Assembly: GCF_030161115.1 (NCBI RefSeq)
Contig: NZ_BSPQ01000005.1
Span: 310,001-374,000, forward strand
Length of the DNA stretch: 64,000 nt
Direction: 5' to 3'
Origin: Psychromonas marina
Lineage (GTDB): Bacteria; Pseudomonadota; Gammaproteobacteria; Enterobacterales; Psychromonadaceae
Shown: positions 49,456-59,098 of the stretch, one piece after another
Numbering within the stretch: position 1 is the stretch's first letter
How the letters are laid out: the number at the start of each line of letters is the position of its first letter
The notes under the pieces: generated by a model
The model's input: the letters and a program-made list of their open reading frames with translations, nothing else
The model's database searches: none
Told to the model about the DNA's origin: nothing
Made by a program: the position numbers and the translations under genes

Positions 49456-50859
49456 TTACATCGTTTGGAAAACTTGCTGTAATGCATCGACCAATTCTAC
49501 GACATCCTGTTCACTATGAAATAGATGTGTAGAGATACGCAGCGCGTGTACATCCGTCGCATCATTAGAGAATAGTTTAAAATCAGTGGTTCTGATAATA
49601 AAACCTGTCTCTTCACGTAATCTATCCCTTAACTCGGTTAATATAACCAAATCAGTTTGATCAGAAAAAGGATTAAAGGTGGTTAGACCACTGCTTAGCT
49701 CAGGAACATTAGGTGCATAAAGTTGTGCTGTTGGAAAAGCTGCTTGCAAAAGAGTCTTACACAGTTGGCTTAAATGCAAAACGCGTGCTTCAATCTTATC
49801 GCGTCCAATCTCATCCCATAGATTACAGGCATCACACAAAGCTTGTTTAGCTGGGTAGTTATCGTTACCTACATATTGAAGCTGTAATTGTGTACCTAGG
49901 TAGCTAGCGTGCCCTAATGATGAGTTAATAAACCATAATGGGTTTTCTCTATCTGCCCAGTAGTTATCGAGGCGTGTCGCATTATCACGAACGTATAAAA
50001 TACCTGTAGCGCCAGGTCCACATTGCCATTTATGACCAGAACCTACATAAAAATCACAGTCCATATCATTGAAGTCAAGGTTAAGCATACCAATTGTATG
50101 CGCGCCATCGATTAATGTAGGGATACTATTCGGAATCGCAACTTCTTGACAGATACGCTTAGCGGGTAAGGTTGTACCTGTCTTATAAGTGATGTGAGAG
50201 AAGCTGATTAAGCGTACGCTAGCACCATATTTTTCAACGGCATCAGCAAAGACATCAACAAAGTCTTGTGCGCTGATCTCATTATCTGGCGTATAAACAG
50301 GAATATCGAGGTAAACCACTTCAACACCATAGCGTTCGCTTACAACGTGGAAAGGTGAGTTCCCTGCAACATGTTCATGATGAGTTGTTAAAATCACATC
50401 TCCTGCTTCAAAATGTAATCCGTTAAGAATTGTACACATGCCATCAGTAGTATTGCGGCTTAATATTATTTCATTTGTTTGAGCGCCAAAGCCTGGTGCG
50501 ATTTTAGCGACCATCTCTGAAACGTAAGGCCAGCCACCAAATTTATCCTGCATATCCCAAGGGTTACTTGCGACAATTTGGTTATTCTTGTTGTATGACT
50601 GTAATACTGATTCTGGCATTGAACCTGTTGTACCAATATTCATGTAGGTAGTTTTTTTATCGAGAGTGAACTCTTTTTCTACTTTCTTCCAGAAGTTCTT
50701 ATCTGAATGATGGTTATTGTTATTATCCCAACGATGTCCTGCCTGCGCATTACCGCTTACCATTGTTGCACCTAGACCCGCTAAGGCAATGCCTGCGCTG
50801 CTTTTTAGAAAATGACGACGGCTCAGTTCAGGTGTGTTGTTACAATCCTTTGTTTCCAT
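49456..50859 (-). CDS. Tat-exported PLP-dependent class V aminotransferase-like protein
   Basis: Class V PLP enzyme fold with isopenicillin-N-epimerase/PvdN-like features. An N-terminal twin-arginine signal SRRHFLKSSAGIALAGLG (about residues 12-29) sends it folded to the periplasm. The PLP site shows LSRNTTDGM, HHEHVAGNSPF, IDGAHTIGML (Asp binding the pyridine N) and GSGHKWQCGPGATG with the Schiff-base Lys. I start at ATG 50859, with GGAG six bases upstream; an ATG at 50871 overlaps that site. 467 residues. Exported PLP enzymes are rare; PvdN of pyoverdine maturation is the known example, but no siderophore genes are here, so the substrate is unknown. Confidence 0.85.
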   Translation of the reverse strand: METKDCNNTPELSRRHFLKSSAGIALAGLGATMVSGNAQAGHRWDNNNNHHSDKNFWKKVEKEFTLDKKTTYMNIGTTGSMPESVLQSYNKNNQIVASNPWDMQDKFGGWPYVSEMVAKIAPGFGAQTNEIILSRNTTDGMCTILNGLHFEAGDVILTTHHEHVAGNSPFHVVSERYGVEVVYLDIPVYTPDNEISAQDFVDVFADAVEKYGASVRLISFSHITYKTGTTLPAKRICQEVAIPNSIPTLIDGAHTIGMLNLDFNDMDCDFYVGSGHKWQCGPGATGILYVRDNATRLDNYWADRENPLWFINSSLGHASYLGTQLQLQYVGNDNYPAKQALCDACNLWDEIGRDKIEARVLHLSQLCKTLLQAAFPTAQLYAPNVPELSSGLTTFNPFSDQTDLVILTELRDRLREETGFIIRTTDFKLFSNDATDVHALRISTHLFHSEQDVVELVDALQQVFQTM

Positions 50860-51250
50860 TGTTAACTCCATTTATAAAATGTTAGCAAGATATTGATAAT
50901 CAATCATATTACTATTTTCAATCAGTAACATTGTAAGTTTATAATTTCAAAGGTTATAAATAAGAAGTTGATCAATTTTATCGATATTTTTTCTTGCCAA
51001 TAATGTAAATTTGCGATTCAAAAAAAGTCTATTATTTAATTTTTTTTGAGCGCTAGTTTAAAACGTTTAAAAAATGTTCAATTAAATGCAAAGATTAGAT
51101 AGGGATCACGTTTTTTTGCTGTATACTGCGCGACCGAATAAACCCCTTTTCGATATCGATTATGTTTATCATTAAATTTTTATGTAACCCCTTATGCAAT
51201 ATTGCTAGTTCGCTAGTTAATATCAATTAGCTAAAACTAGGAATATCACT
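50860..51250. other. 390-bp gap upstream of ybiT
   Basis: Very AT-rich divergent promoter region. A TATACT at 51122-51127 could be a -10 element for ybiT, and TTAAAACGTTTAAAA near 51057 is a short palindrome. No gene, tRNA or riboswitch is seen. Confidence 0.45.
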
Positions 51251-52855
51251 GTGCTTGCAACTTCTAATATCACTATGCAATTTGGCCCTGAGCCATTGTT
51301 TGAAAATATCTCTGCTAAATTTGGTCACGGTAACCGTTATGGTTTAATCGGCGCTAACGGTTGTGGTAAATCGACTTTCATGAAAATTCTTAGTGGTGAA
51401 TTAGTACCAACGTCTGGCAACGTATCAATTACGCCTGGATTTAAAGTGGGTACATTGAGCCAAGACCAGTTCGCTTTTGAAGCATTTAGCGTGATTGATA
51501 CCGTTATTATGGGTGACACTGCATTATGGGAAATCAAACAAGAGCGTGATGCAATCTACGCAAACCCAGAGATGACAGAAGCAGACGGCATGCGTGTTGG
51601 TGATCTTGAAAGTCAGTTTGCTGAAATGGACGGTTACAGTGCAGAAAGTCGTGCGGGTGAAATCTTATTAGAAGCTGGTATTGAAGAATCGTTTCATTAC
51701 GGATTAATGCAACAGGTGGCACCGGGCTGGAAACTACGTGTCTTACTAGCACAAGCGCTATTCGCAAACCCTGAAATATTGTTACTTGATGAGCCAACCA
51801 ATAACTTGGATATTCATACGATCAGCTGGTTAGAAGGTGAGTTGAACAAGCGTAAATGCACCATGATCATCATCTCGCATGATCGCCATTTCTTAAATTC
51901 AGTTTGTACACACATGGCTGATATTGATTACGGTGAATTACGCATTTACCCTGGTAACTATGAATACTTTTTAGAGCAGTCTGCATTGTTACGCGAACAG
52001 TTATTATCAGGTAATGAGAAGAAAAGTGCTGAAATTGCTGAGTTACAAGACTTTGTTAACCGTTTTGGGGCAAATGCATCAAAGGCGAAACAAGCGAGTT
52101 CTCGTGCTAAAAAAATGGATAAAATTAAGTTAGATGATGTTAAATCATCAAGCCGTATTAGCCCGAACTTAAGCTTTGGCGCGGGTAAAAAAATGCACCG
52201 CCAAGCGCTTGTATTAGAAAACCTAGGTCATGGCTTTGACGATGAAATGTTGTTTGAAGGAGGCGACGCTATTTTAGAAGCGGGTGCCAAACTAGCGATC
52301 ATTGGTGAAAATGGCGTGGGTAAAACAACGTTCTTACGTTGTTTAGTTAACGAGTTAGAAAATAAAGAAGGCGTTGTTAAATGGTCTGATAATGCGACTA
52401 TCGGTTATTGCCCACAGGACAGCGGTAAGTTGTTTGAAAATGAATTAACCATCATGGATTGGATGTCGCAATGGCGCAGATCTTGTCATAACGATTTAAT
52501 GGTACGTGGCATGTTAGGACGTTTACTGTTTAGTGATGACGATGCAAATAAAAAAGCATGTAACTGTTCTGGTGGTGAGAAAAACCGTCTGTTATTTGGT
52601 ATGTTGATGATGTCTGATTTAAACGTACTGATTATGGATGAGCCAACCAACCACATGGATATGGAAGCCATTGAAGCCTTGAATAATGCACTTAAAGAGT
52701 TTGAAGGTACATTAATCGTAGTAAGCCATGACCGTGAATTCGTTTCATCGCTAGCGACACGTATTATCGATATCAAAGATAAAAAAGTGGTTAACTTCCA
52801 GGGTACGTTAGATGAATATCTTTCAAGCCAAGAAGAAGCACGCAAAATCGCTTAA
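51251..52855 (+). CDS. ybiT: ABC-F ATPase YbiT
   Basis: Cytoplasmic ABC-F protein acting on ribosomes. It aligns with E. coli YbiT from start to end: [17 protein letters not shown], Walker [13 protein letters not shown], degenerate first signature [14 protein letters not shown] as in Ybi[20 protein letters not shown], the linker with [17 protein letters not shown], second Walker [25 protein letters not shown] and [15 protein letters not shown]. The start is GTG at 51251 after AGGA. 534 residues (E. coli 530). A strong terminator follows at 52891-52917. Confidence 0.93.
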   Translation: MLATSNITMQFGPEPLFENISAKFGHGNRYGLIGANGCGKSTFMKILSGELVPTSGNVSITPGFKVGTLSQDQFAFEAFSVIDTVIMGDTALWEIKQERDAIYANPEMTEADGMRVGDLESQFAEMDGYSAESRAGEILLEAGIEESFHYGLMQQVAPGWKLRVLLAQALFANPEILLLDEPTNNLDIHTISWLEGELNKRKCTMIIISHDRHFLNSVCTHMADIDYGELRIYPGNYEYFLEQSALLREQLLSGNEKKSAEIAELQDFVNRFGANASKAKQASSRAKKMDKIKLDDVKSSSRISPNLSFGAGKKMHRQALVLENLGHGFDDEMLFEGGDAILEAGAKLAIIGENGVGKTTFLRCLVNELENKEGVVKWSDNATIGYCPQDSGKLFENELTIMDWMSQWRRSCHNDLMVRGMLGRLLFSDDDANKKACNCSGGEKNRLLFGMLMMSDLNVLIMDEPTNHMDMEAIEALNNALKEFEGTLIVVSHDREFVSSLATRIIDIKDKKVVNFQGTLDEYLSSQEEARKIA

Positions 52856-52890
52856 TGTGATTAAAGTATAAACAGCTAAAAGCTAAAATG

Positions 52891-52917
52891 AGCACGAGAT
52901 TATCCTCGTGCTTTTTT
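52891..52917 (+). terminator. Rho-independent terminator after ybiT
   Basis: AGCACGAG / CTCGTGCT (8-bp perfect stem) with a 6-base loop, followed by TTTTTT. It lies 35 bp after the ybiT stop. Confidence 0.93.
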
Positions 52918-52935
52918 ATTTGCACCTTGAATAAA

Positions 52936-53589
52936 TTAACTTTTCTTTGCTAAAAGGTATTTAATCGTTTCGGCAAGCTCTTGCTTTGAGTCATGTGCAG
53001 AAGCGATAACTTGATATTTGCCTCTTACAATAAAAGTAGGCACCGACTGAATCTGTGTTTTATCTGATAGGCGTGATACGTCGTCAACACGTTTAGACAG
53101 TGCTTCAAATTGCTGATCGTTGTAGTTAATGGGGCTTATTAACCCACGCGACTCAAACACTTCAATCATTGCTTTTTGAAATGCCTCATCACTACTACTT
53201 TCTGGCAGCTGCATTGCGGTAAACAGATCAACTAAGAAGTAGTAATCGGGGATTGCACCGGTTTGCATCTCTGCCGCATAATAAAACATTGATGCGATAT
53301 AAGCAGGTTGGTTAAAGGCGACATGTAGTTTAGTGATTTTTTGTCCTATCGACCTTTGCAATGCAGGAATTAAATCCTCCATTTGCCGACAGTGAATACA
53401 GGTTAATGAAAACACCTCTGTGACAGGTGAAAAATTGTTGCTATTCAAGGTTTCTGGGAGTAGTCGATACTGTACACCTTGAATGGGGGCGACTGTTTCG
53501 TTACAACCGCTCAAAAAAAGGCTGAAGAGCAAGCTTGCCACTATTTTTTTTAATGATATTTTAAGAGCTAGGGGTTTAAATTTCATCAT
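52936..53589 (-). CDS. DsbA-like thioredoxin-fold lipoprotein
   Basis: Periplasmic thiol-disulfide protein held by a lipid anchor. The signal sequence ends in the lipobox LSGC (near residue 29), and a DsbA-like fold follows: FSLTCIHCRQMEDLIPAL with active-site CIHC, a helical insert, then SVPTFIVRGKYQV with the cis-proline loop. E. coli DsbA has CPHC and is soluble; here the dipeptide is IH and the protein is membrane-linked. The next ATG, at 53586, is only one codon in. Role in folding of secreted proteins or in cytochrome c maturation cannot be told apart. Confidence 0.82.
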   Translation of the reverse strand: MMKFKPLALKISLKKIVASLLFSLFLSGCNETVAPIQGVQYRLLPETLNSNNFSPVTEVFSLTCIHCRQMEDLIPALQRSIGQKITKLHVAFNQPAYIASMFYYAAEMQTGAIPDYYFLVDLFTAMQLPESSSDEAFQKAMIEVFESRGLISPINYNDQQFEALSKRVDDVSRLSDKTQIQSVPTFIVRGKYQVIASAHDSKQELAETIKYLLAKKS

Positions 53590-53707
53590 ATTGCCTTATA
53601 TCTATACAGTAGGTGAAATAGTTTGAGTGAATTTTTAATTCGCTTCTATTACAAAAGGATAATACATGTTGCAGGGAGGTCAAACATAATCAATTAAGGG
53701 TGTTATT

Positions 53708-54151
53708 TTGATTAAAAAACTAACCGATTACCTCTCATCATTATTCAAATTTGAAGATGATACAGATAAACCAGACCAACGTTTTGCGATTGCGTCATTG
53801 CTGTGTGCAGTGAGCCATGCTGATCATGAAACGTCCGACCTAGAACGTTTAGCAATAAAAAATAGCTTGATGAAGCAACTCAATCTCGAAGAGAATGAAG
53901 TGAACGACATTATCGAGGTTGCTGAGCAAGATATGTTAACGTCGACCTCTATCTTTGATTTTACCTCTTTGCTGTCAGACCTTACCCACGAATCACGCGT
54001 TAGCATCATTGAAATGATGTGGCGTGTTGCTTATGCTGATAATCACTTAGGTGAGATTGAAGAGGCAGTTATTCGTCGTGTAGCTGGGTTGCTTTATGTC
54101 CCTCATAGTGAGTTTATCCATACAAAATTAAAAGTTGTAGCTACGCTTTAA
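53708..54151 (+). CDS. TerB-domain protein
   Basis: All-helical TerB family protein, 147 residues. The TerB fold is visible in FAIASLLCAVSHADHETSDLE, and VSIIEMMWRVAYADNHLGEIEEAVIRRVAGLL (two acidic metal-binding clusters). The start is TTG at 53708. TerB proteins are often found with membrane stress systems, including tellurite resistance in some bacteria, but the stand-alone chromosomal forms have unclear roles. It lies 43 bp before the FUSC gene and may share its transcript. Confidence 0.8.
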   Translation: MIKKLTDYLSSLFKFEDDTDKPDQRFAIASLLCAVSHADHETSDLERLAIKNSLMKQLNLEENEVNDIIEVAEQDMLTSTSIFDFTSLLSDLTHESRVSIIEMMWRVAYADNHLGEIEEAVIRRVAGLLYVPHSEFIHTKLKVVATL

Positions 54152-54194
54152 TCAACCTTACATTATTATATCTACCAGATTTCAAGGAAATTAA

Positions 54195-55661
54195 ATGCCG
54201 CAACAAGCCACAAAAGAAGCGATAAAAATAGCCTTTGCTGTGACTTTTGCTATCTGTTTTGCACTCTGGTTAGAGTGGGATAAACCTTATTGGGCTGGTA
54301 TGGCTGCATTAGTGATGGGCATGAATGAATCCTTTGGTCATGCTATTCATAAGGGTAGAAATCGAATTTTAGGCACGATTATAGGCGCAGCAAGCGGCGT
54401 GCTGTTAATCAGCTTGTTTTCACAAGAGCGCTTTTTATTTTTAGCTTCGCTAACTCTGATGCTTGCCTTTTGTGTTTTTATGTCAAGCCATAAAAAATAT
54501 GGTTATATTGCCACCATCAGTTTTATTGTCTGCTTGATTGTCGCTTCGGTAGGTGGATTTAATAGTGAGTCTACCTTTACGATTTTGCTGTTACGTTTAC
54601 AAGAAACCTTTTTAGGTGTCATTATCTATTCACTCACCTATCGATTTATATGGCCAAAAGAATCTGAGGAGGCATTTTTTTTACTGTTTTCTCAAGTAAG
54701 AAAAAAACAGCTCGCTGCCTATGAAAGATTAGTCTTTAGTACCCAAAAACAAGCGCTCTCAGAGACGAATAATACGCCTCAATTAAATGCTAACATTCAA
54801 ATTTTAGATGACTTAGTGAGCATGCCATTAAAGGGCAGTTATCGACTGTCACAGTACCGACAGCTATGGAAAGATCGTGTTAAAGCGATGTTTGTTGCGC
54901 AATACTGCTTGTCTCTTTTACAGAATAAGTTACGTACAGAGGGGACGATACGGGGGCCTTTTAATGATAAACAAGCCCCTATCAAAAATCCGCTACTGTT
55001 ATTGCAATCAACCATCGCTTATTTAAAATTACTGGAAAGCGCAATCGAGATCTCTTTAGATACAACGGTTGATTATAAAAGCGTAAAAAAGATGGCTTGT
55101 CCAAAGCGGATTGTTGTCGCCTACCGGTATTTACCCGAACAGGCGAAATCTAGTTTACTAGCGAAAAAGAATTATTTGCTTGATGGGAAAAAAGCACTCA
55201 AAGCGGTTTCTATTTTTGTTACCTCAATGGCGTTATGGATATATCTGCCGATACCCGATAGTTATATGTTTCCATTGAATGCGGGTGTTTTTGCCACTAT
55301 TTTAGCGGCAATGCCTGATAATGTCGTTAAAGACTGGATGATTGGCTATTTAGGCTTTGGCGTATTGTATATCGCTCAATATGTATTTTTATTGCCGGGA
55401 TTCACTGAAATGTGGCAACTGGCGATCTTTTATTTTGTTAATATTTTTGCACTGTGGAAAGTGTTTTATAAACCACAACAACTCGGTTTTCGTGTGATAG
55501 GTGGCAACGTGATGATGATGATGACGATGGGGGCATTGCATTTAACGCCTGTCTATGACCTTGAAATGTCTTTATCAATGTTGGTTTATATGATGTTTGC
55601 TTTGATAGTCGCGCAGTTTTATATTCACTTATTTCGTGCACCCATAACACAGAAATGCTAA
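54195..55661 (+). CDS. FUSC-family inner-membrane protein
   Basis: Membrane protein of the FUSC/aromatic-acid-exporter type (YccS/AaeB-like). Two hydrophobic blocks are separated by a soluble region: about six helices at the start (ALWLEWDKPYWAGMAALVMG, the FUSC signature with W-x-x-x-A) and about five near the end (WIYLPIPDSYMFPLNAGVFAT). 488 residues, shorter than E. coli AaeB (655). Substrate unknown. ATG 54195 is preceded by AAGGAA. Convergent with gor across a hairpin. Confidence 0.8.
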   Translation: MPQQATKEAIKIAFAVTFAICFALWLEWDKPYWAGMAALVMGMNESFGHAIHKGRNRILGTIIGAASGVLLISLFSQERFLFLASLTLMLAFCVFMSSHKKYGYIATISFIVCLIVASVGGFNSESTFTILLLRLQETFLGVIIYSLTYRFIWPKESEEAFFLLFSQVRKKQLAAYERLVFSTQKQALSETNNTPQLNANIQILDDLVSMPLKGSYRLSQYRQLWKDRVKAMFVAQYCLSLLQNKLRTEGTIRGPFNDKQAPIKNPLLLLQSTIAYLKLLESAIEISLDTTVDYKSVKKMACPKRIVVAYRYLPEQAKSSLLAKKNYLLDGKKALKAVSIFVTSMALWIYLPIPDSYMFPLNAGVFATILAAMPDNVVKDWMIGYLGFGVLYIAQYVFLLPGFTEMWQLAIFYFVNIFALWKVFYKPQQLGFRVIGGNVMMMMTMGALHLTPVYDLEMSLSMLVYMMFALIVAQFYIHLFRAPITQKC

Positions 55662-55673
55662 TAATTATAAAAT

Positions 55674-55706
55674 ACAAGCCTAGTGGAATGATGCCTCTAG
55701 GCTTGT
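55674..55706. terminator. Bidirectional hairpin between FUSC gene and gor
   Basis: ACAAGCCTAG / CTAGGCTTGT, a 10-bp perfect stem with a 13-base loop, sits between convergent genes. T-runs are weak on both sides. Confidence 0.7.
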
Positions 55707-55724
55707 GTTACTCAGGTGAGTTTA

Positions 55725-57089
55725 TTATGTCATCGTGACAAACTCTTCCGAACCTGTCGGGTGAATAGCGACAACCGCATCAAAATCTGCTTTCGTTGCA
55801 CCCATTTTCATGGCAACTGCAAAACCTTGAATCATCTCATCAACCGTAAAACCAATACCGTGTAAACCGACTACAACCTCATTGTCGCCAGCACAAACTA
55901 GTTTCATTTTACAAGGTTGGCGATGCTTAGTCACCGCGGTGTACATTGAGGTAAAGCCTGATTGATAAACTTTTACGCTTTTTTCACCATACTGCTCAAT
56001 CGCTTGTTGCTCTGTTAAGCCGATCGTACCGATCGGTGGATGGCTAAATACAACCGTAGGAATCAGGCTGTAATCCATTTTAGCGTCAGGTTTATTATTA
56101 AACAGACGCTCAGATAACTGGCGACCAGCTTTAACTGCAACAGGGGTCAGTTCAACACCGCCTTCCATGATATCGCCAACACAGTAGATACCAGGAATAT
56201 TGGTTTCTTGGTATTCATCTACCTTAATAAAGCCGCGTGCATTGGTTTCAACACCCGTTGCTGCCAAATTAATACTATCGGTTGCAGGGTGACGACCAAT
56301 AGCCCAAATTAACGTATCAACATTGTATGATTCGCCATTTTCCAGATGTAATGTCAGGCTACCATCAGCCTCTTTTACCACTTCTTTAGGTGTGCAATGC
56401 GTATGTAAGGTTGGTCCTTCTGCTGCCATTACTTCAACTAACGTATCGATAATTAAGGGATCAAAGCTACGCAATGGTGACTCTTTACGGACAAAAATAT
56501 GTGTCTCTGTACCTAGTGCGCTTAATACACCTGCTATCTCTACCGCAATATAACCAGCACCAACCACAGCCACACGTTTAGGCTGCTCTACAATTTCAAA
56601 GAAACCGTTTGAATCGATACCAAACTCTGCACCGGGAACATTAGGAATAGAAGGGCGACCGCCCGTTGCAATGGTGATATGTTTTGCTGTGTAGTGTTTA
56701 CCGTCTACTTCAACCGTATTTTTATCTACAAAAGTTGCAAATCCCTTGATAACTTCAACATTGTTATTACCTAATACGCGATCGTATGAGTCATGAATAC
56801 GGCCAATATAGGCTTGGCGATTTTCGACCATCTTAGCCCAGCTAAAACTTTTAACATCAACATCAAAACCATAATCTTCTGAATATAAATTAATCGCTTC
56901 AGCAACCTGTGCCCCATGCCACATTACTTTCTTAGGAACACACCCTACATTGACACAGGTACCGCCTAACTCTTTTGCTTCAATGATAGCGGCTTTAGCG
57001 CCATACATAGATGCACGATTTGCAGAAGCGATACCACCACTACCACCACCAATACAGATATAATCAAAATCAAATTGTTGTTCGCTCAT
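55725..57089 (-). CDS. gor: Glutathione reductase
   Basis: FAD-dependent NADPH:glutathione disulfide reductase. FAD loop [20 protein letters not shown] at the start, redox-active cysteines in [18 protein letters not shown] loop [17 protein letters not shown] near 175, with [14 protein letters not shown] (Arg for NADPH), CVGDIMEG near 305, and the C-terminal [11 protein letters not shown] dimer-interface segment. 454 residues (E. coli 450). Works with glutathione in the cytoplasm; no obvious operon partner. Confidence 0.96.
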   Translation of the reverse strand: MSEQQFDFDYICIGGGSGGIASANRASMYGAKAAIIEAKELGGTCVNVGCVPKKVMWHGAQVAEAINLYSEDYGFDVDVKSFSWAKMVENRQAYIGRIHDSYDRVLGNNNVEVIKGFATFVDKNTVEVDGKHYTAKHITIATGGRPSIPNVPGAEFGIDSNGFFEIVEQPKRVAVVGAGYIAVEIAGVLSALGTETHIFVRKESPLRSFDPLIIDTLVEVMAAEGPTLHTHCTPKEVVKEADGSLTLHLENGESYNVDTLIWAIGRHPATDSINLAATGVETNARGFIKVDEYQETNIPGIYCVGDIMEGGVELTPVAVKAGRQLSERLFNNKPDAKMDYSLIPTVVFSHPPIGTIGLTEQQAIEQYGEKSVKVYQSGFTSMYTAVTKHRQPCKMKLVCAGDNEVVVGLHGIGFTVDEMIQGFAVAMKMGATKADFDAVVAIHPTGSEEFVTMT

Positions 57090-57218
57090 CGCTAACCTCG
57101 TTGTTTTTTAATAGTAATAGGAATTGTATGTCCTAAGTTCAGGCGCTGCACGCTATTTTATCTGGTGTGCAATTGTTTAATGGATCACGTAGGCCCATTA
57201 AACAATAATGCTTGATAT

Positions 57219-58355
57219 TTAAGCTGTTACGTTTTGGTATGCCCATGTTAACCAAGGCATCAATGCTGCTAGGTCGCTTTGTTGAACAGTGCTGCCACAC
57301 CAGATGCGCAGACCACTTGGTGCATCTTTATAAGCGCCAATATCAAAGGCAACCTGTTGTTCACCAAGTAATTTAATAAACTGTTTTAGTTGCTCGCTAG
57401 TTAAATCGACAGATAAACAAACGCTAGTATTAGAGCGTGTACTCTGTTTTTCTGCTAAAAAGCTAATCCACTCATTTTGTTCAACAAAATGAGATAATAC
57501 AGCAAGGTTATCCTGTGATTTTTGAATGCTTGCTTCAACGCCACCGATCGATTTAATCCAGTCCAACGCATCTTGGTAATCAGCAACACATAACATCGAA
57601 GGAGTATTAATCGTTGCACCTTTAAAGATGCCCTCAATTAATTTTCCACCGGCGGTTAAACGGAAGATCTTTGGCATTGGCCAACTTGGTGTGTAACTTT
57701 CTAAGCGTTCTACTGCACGAGGGCTTAAAATAATAACGCCATGTCCACCTTCACCACCCAATACTTTTTGCCAGCTAAACGTCGTTACGTCTAATTTTTC
57801 CCATGGCATTTGCATCGCAAAAACAGCAGAAGTTGCATCACAAATTGTCAGGCCAGAGCGTGAGTCTGAGATAAAGTCACCATCCTCGACTTTAACGCCA
57901 GAAGTAGTGCCATTCCAAGTAAATATACAATCGTTATCTGGGTTTACCTGGCTTAAATCTGGTAATTGTCCGTAATCTGCTTTAAGTGTATTAACATTTT
58001 CTAGTTTTAGCTGTTTGGTAATATCAGTAAACCAGCCTTGACCAAATGACTCCCAATAACAGATATCAACAGGGCGAGGGCCTAATAATGACCACATCAC
58101 CATCTCCATTGCACCCGTGTCTGATGCTGGCACGATACCAACGCGATATCCCTCTGGTAGCTGAAGTAGCTCTGCAGTATCAGTAATGACCTTTTGTAGT
58201 GCATCTTTACCTACGTTCGAACGGTGTGAGCGCCCAAGAGTTGAAAGATCCAGTTGATTAATATCGTAGCCGGGACGTTTTGCACAGGGGCCTGATGAAA
58301 AGTTAGGGTTAGCTGGTTTGATCGTTGGTTGGGCAAGGCTCATCATTAAATCCAT
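57219..58355 (-). CDS. serC: Phosphoserine aminotransferase, alphaproteobacterial (SerC2) type
   Basis: Converts phosphohydroxypyruvate to phosphoserine. Features are [13 protein letters not shown] at the start, [41 protein letters not shown] and [15 protein letters not shown] with the PLP Lys. The wording of these motifs fits the alphaproteobacterial-type family (TIGR01365) rather than the E. coli SerC type, which starts differently and is about 360 residues; this one has 378. It might have been acquired horizontally. ATG occurs at 58355, 58346 and 58343, with no strong ribosome site to choose between them. Stands alone. Confidence 0.85.
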   Translation of the reverse strand: MDLMMSLAQPTIKPANPNFSSGPCAKRPGYDINQLDLSTLGRSHRSNVGKDALQKVITDTAELLQLPEGYRVGIVPASDTGAMEMVMWSLLGPRPVDICYWESFGQGWFTDITKQLKLENVNTLKADYGQLPDLSQVNPDNDCIFTWNGTTSGVKVEDGDFISDSRSGLTICDATSAVFAMQMPWEKLDVTTFSWQKVLGGEGGHGVIILSPRAVERLESYTPSWPMPKIFRLTAGGKLIEGIFKGATINTPSMLCVADYQDALDWIKSIGGVEASIQKSQDNLAVLSHFVEQNEWISFLAEKQSTRSNTSVCLSVDLTSEQLKQFIKLLGEQQVAFDIGAYKDAPSGLRIWCGSTVQQSDLAALMPWLTWAYQNVTA

Positions 58356-58585
58356 TTTAATAGTTGATAATGGTGAAATATAATACAGGCAAGTGAAGAT
58401 AATTAAATGATTAAAGTTAAAAAGCAGCCGCTTAAATCAGCGAACGCCTACAATTACTTATTACACATCGTTCTTTATAAAGAGTATAAAGATACCTAGA
58501 TAGCTTAAATCTGATCTTTTATTGAGCAGTTAAGCTTTTTTTGTCGTTTTTCTAGGCAGTTAAACTTTTTTAGTGTTAAAGGGGC

Positions 58586-58613
58586 TTTACTTTGTCACTA
58601 GCTGAGGTATTAT
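58586..58613 (+). promoter_or_regulatory. Probable promoter of tRNA-Trp
   Basis: TTTACT (58586-58591) and TATTAT (58608-58613) are separated by 16 bp and end 13 bp before the tRNA. A GC-rich stretch (CACCGCG) follows the -10, typical of stable-RNA promoters under stringent control. Confidence 0.55.
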
Positions 58614-58626
58614 TCACCGCGTCTGC

Positions 58627-58702
58627 AGGGGTGTAGTTCCAACGGCAGAACGTCGGATTCCAAATCCGAATGTTGGGAGTTCGAATCTCTCCACCCCTGC
58701 CA
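58627..58702 (+). tRNA. tRNA-Trp (anticodon CCA)
   Basis: 76 nt. Acceptor AGGGGTG pairs with CACCCCT; the anticodon arm TCGGA/TCCGA encloses TTCCAAA with anticodon CCA; the T-arm is GGGAG-TTCGAATC-TCTCC with G-T pairing, and the discriminator is G. The 3' CCA is encoded. It closely resembles E. coli tRNA-Trp. It stands alone, with a terminator hairpin beginning 12 bp downstream and three decayed relatives of itself after that. Confidence 0.97.
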
Positions 58703-58712
58703 TATTTAGACG

Positions 58713-58745
58713 AAGGCTCAACAGTTTACTGTTGGGCCTTTTTCG
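58713..58745 (+). terminator. Terminator 1 of the tRNA-Trp array
   Basis: GGCTCAACAG / CTGTTGGGCC with TTTA loop and following T-run. It is the first stop after mature tRNA-Trp. Confidence 0.92.
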
Positions 58746-58834
58746 TTTCTAGCGTCTTTTAAAATCTTTGGCTGGCTGCAAACCTGCATGCTAGGAGTAA
58801 AAACTCCACTCCGACACCTAAGCACATTTAGATG

Positions 58835-58867
58835 AAGGCTCAACAGTTTACTGTTGAGCCTTTTTCG
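58835..58867 (+). terminator. Terminator 2 of the tRNA-Trp array
   Basis: GGCTCAACAG / CTGTTGAGCC, fully paired, followed by T5. Same sequence family as terminator 1, 122 bp downstream. Confidence 0.9.
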
Positions 58868-58956
58868 TTTCTAGCGTCTTTTAAAATATTTGGCTGGCTG
58901 CAAACCTGCATGCTAGGAGTAAAAACTCCACTCCGACACCTAAGCACATTTAGATG

Positions 58957-58989
58957 AAGCCTCAACGAGAAATCGTTGGGGCTTTTTCG
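58957..58989 (+). terminator. Terminator 3 of the tRNA-Trp array
   Basis: GCCTCAACGA / TCGTTGGGGC with GAAA loop and T5. Stem bases differ from units 1 and 2 on both arms but pairing is kept. Confidence 0.9.
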
Positions 58990-59025
58990 TTTCTATCGCC
59001 TTTTAAAATATTTGGCTGGCTGCAA

Positions 59026-59089
59026 ACCTGAATGCAGGGTTCAAATCCGAATGCTAGGAGTGAAAGCTCCGCTTCGAGACCTAGCCACA
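59026..59089 (+). pseudogene. tRNA-Trp remnant in array unit 3
   Basis: Contains most of the anticodon 3' arm and T-arm region of tRNA-Trp, including CAAATCCGAATG (the loop and 3' stem of anticodon CCA) and GGAG...CTCC. The 5' half has no intact acceptor, D-arm or encoded CCA end after a G, so it cannot fold as a full tRNA. Decayed copy of the neighbouring gene. Confidence 0.7.
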
Positions 59090-59098
59090 TATTAGATG

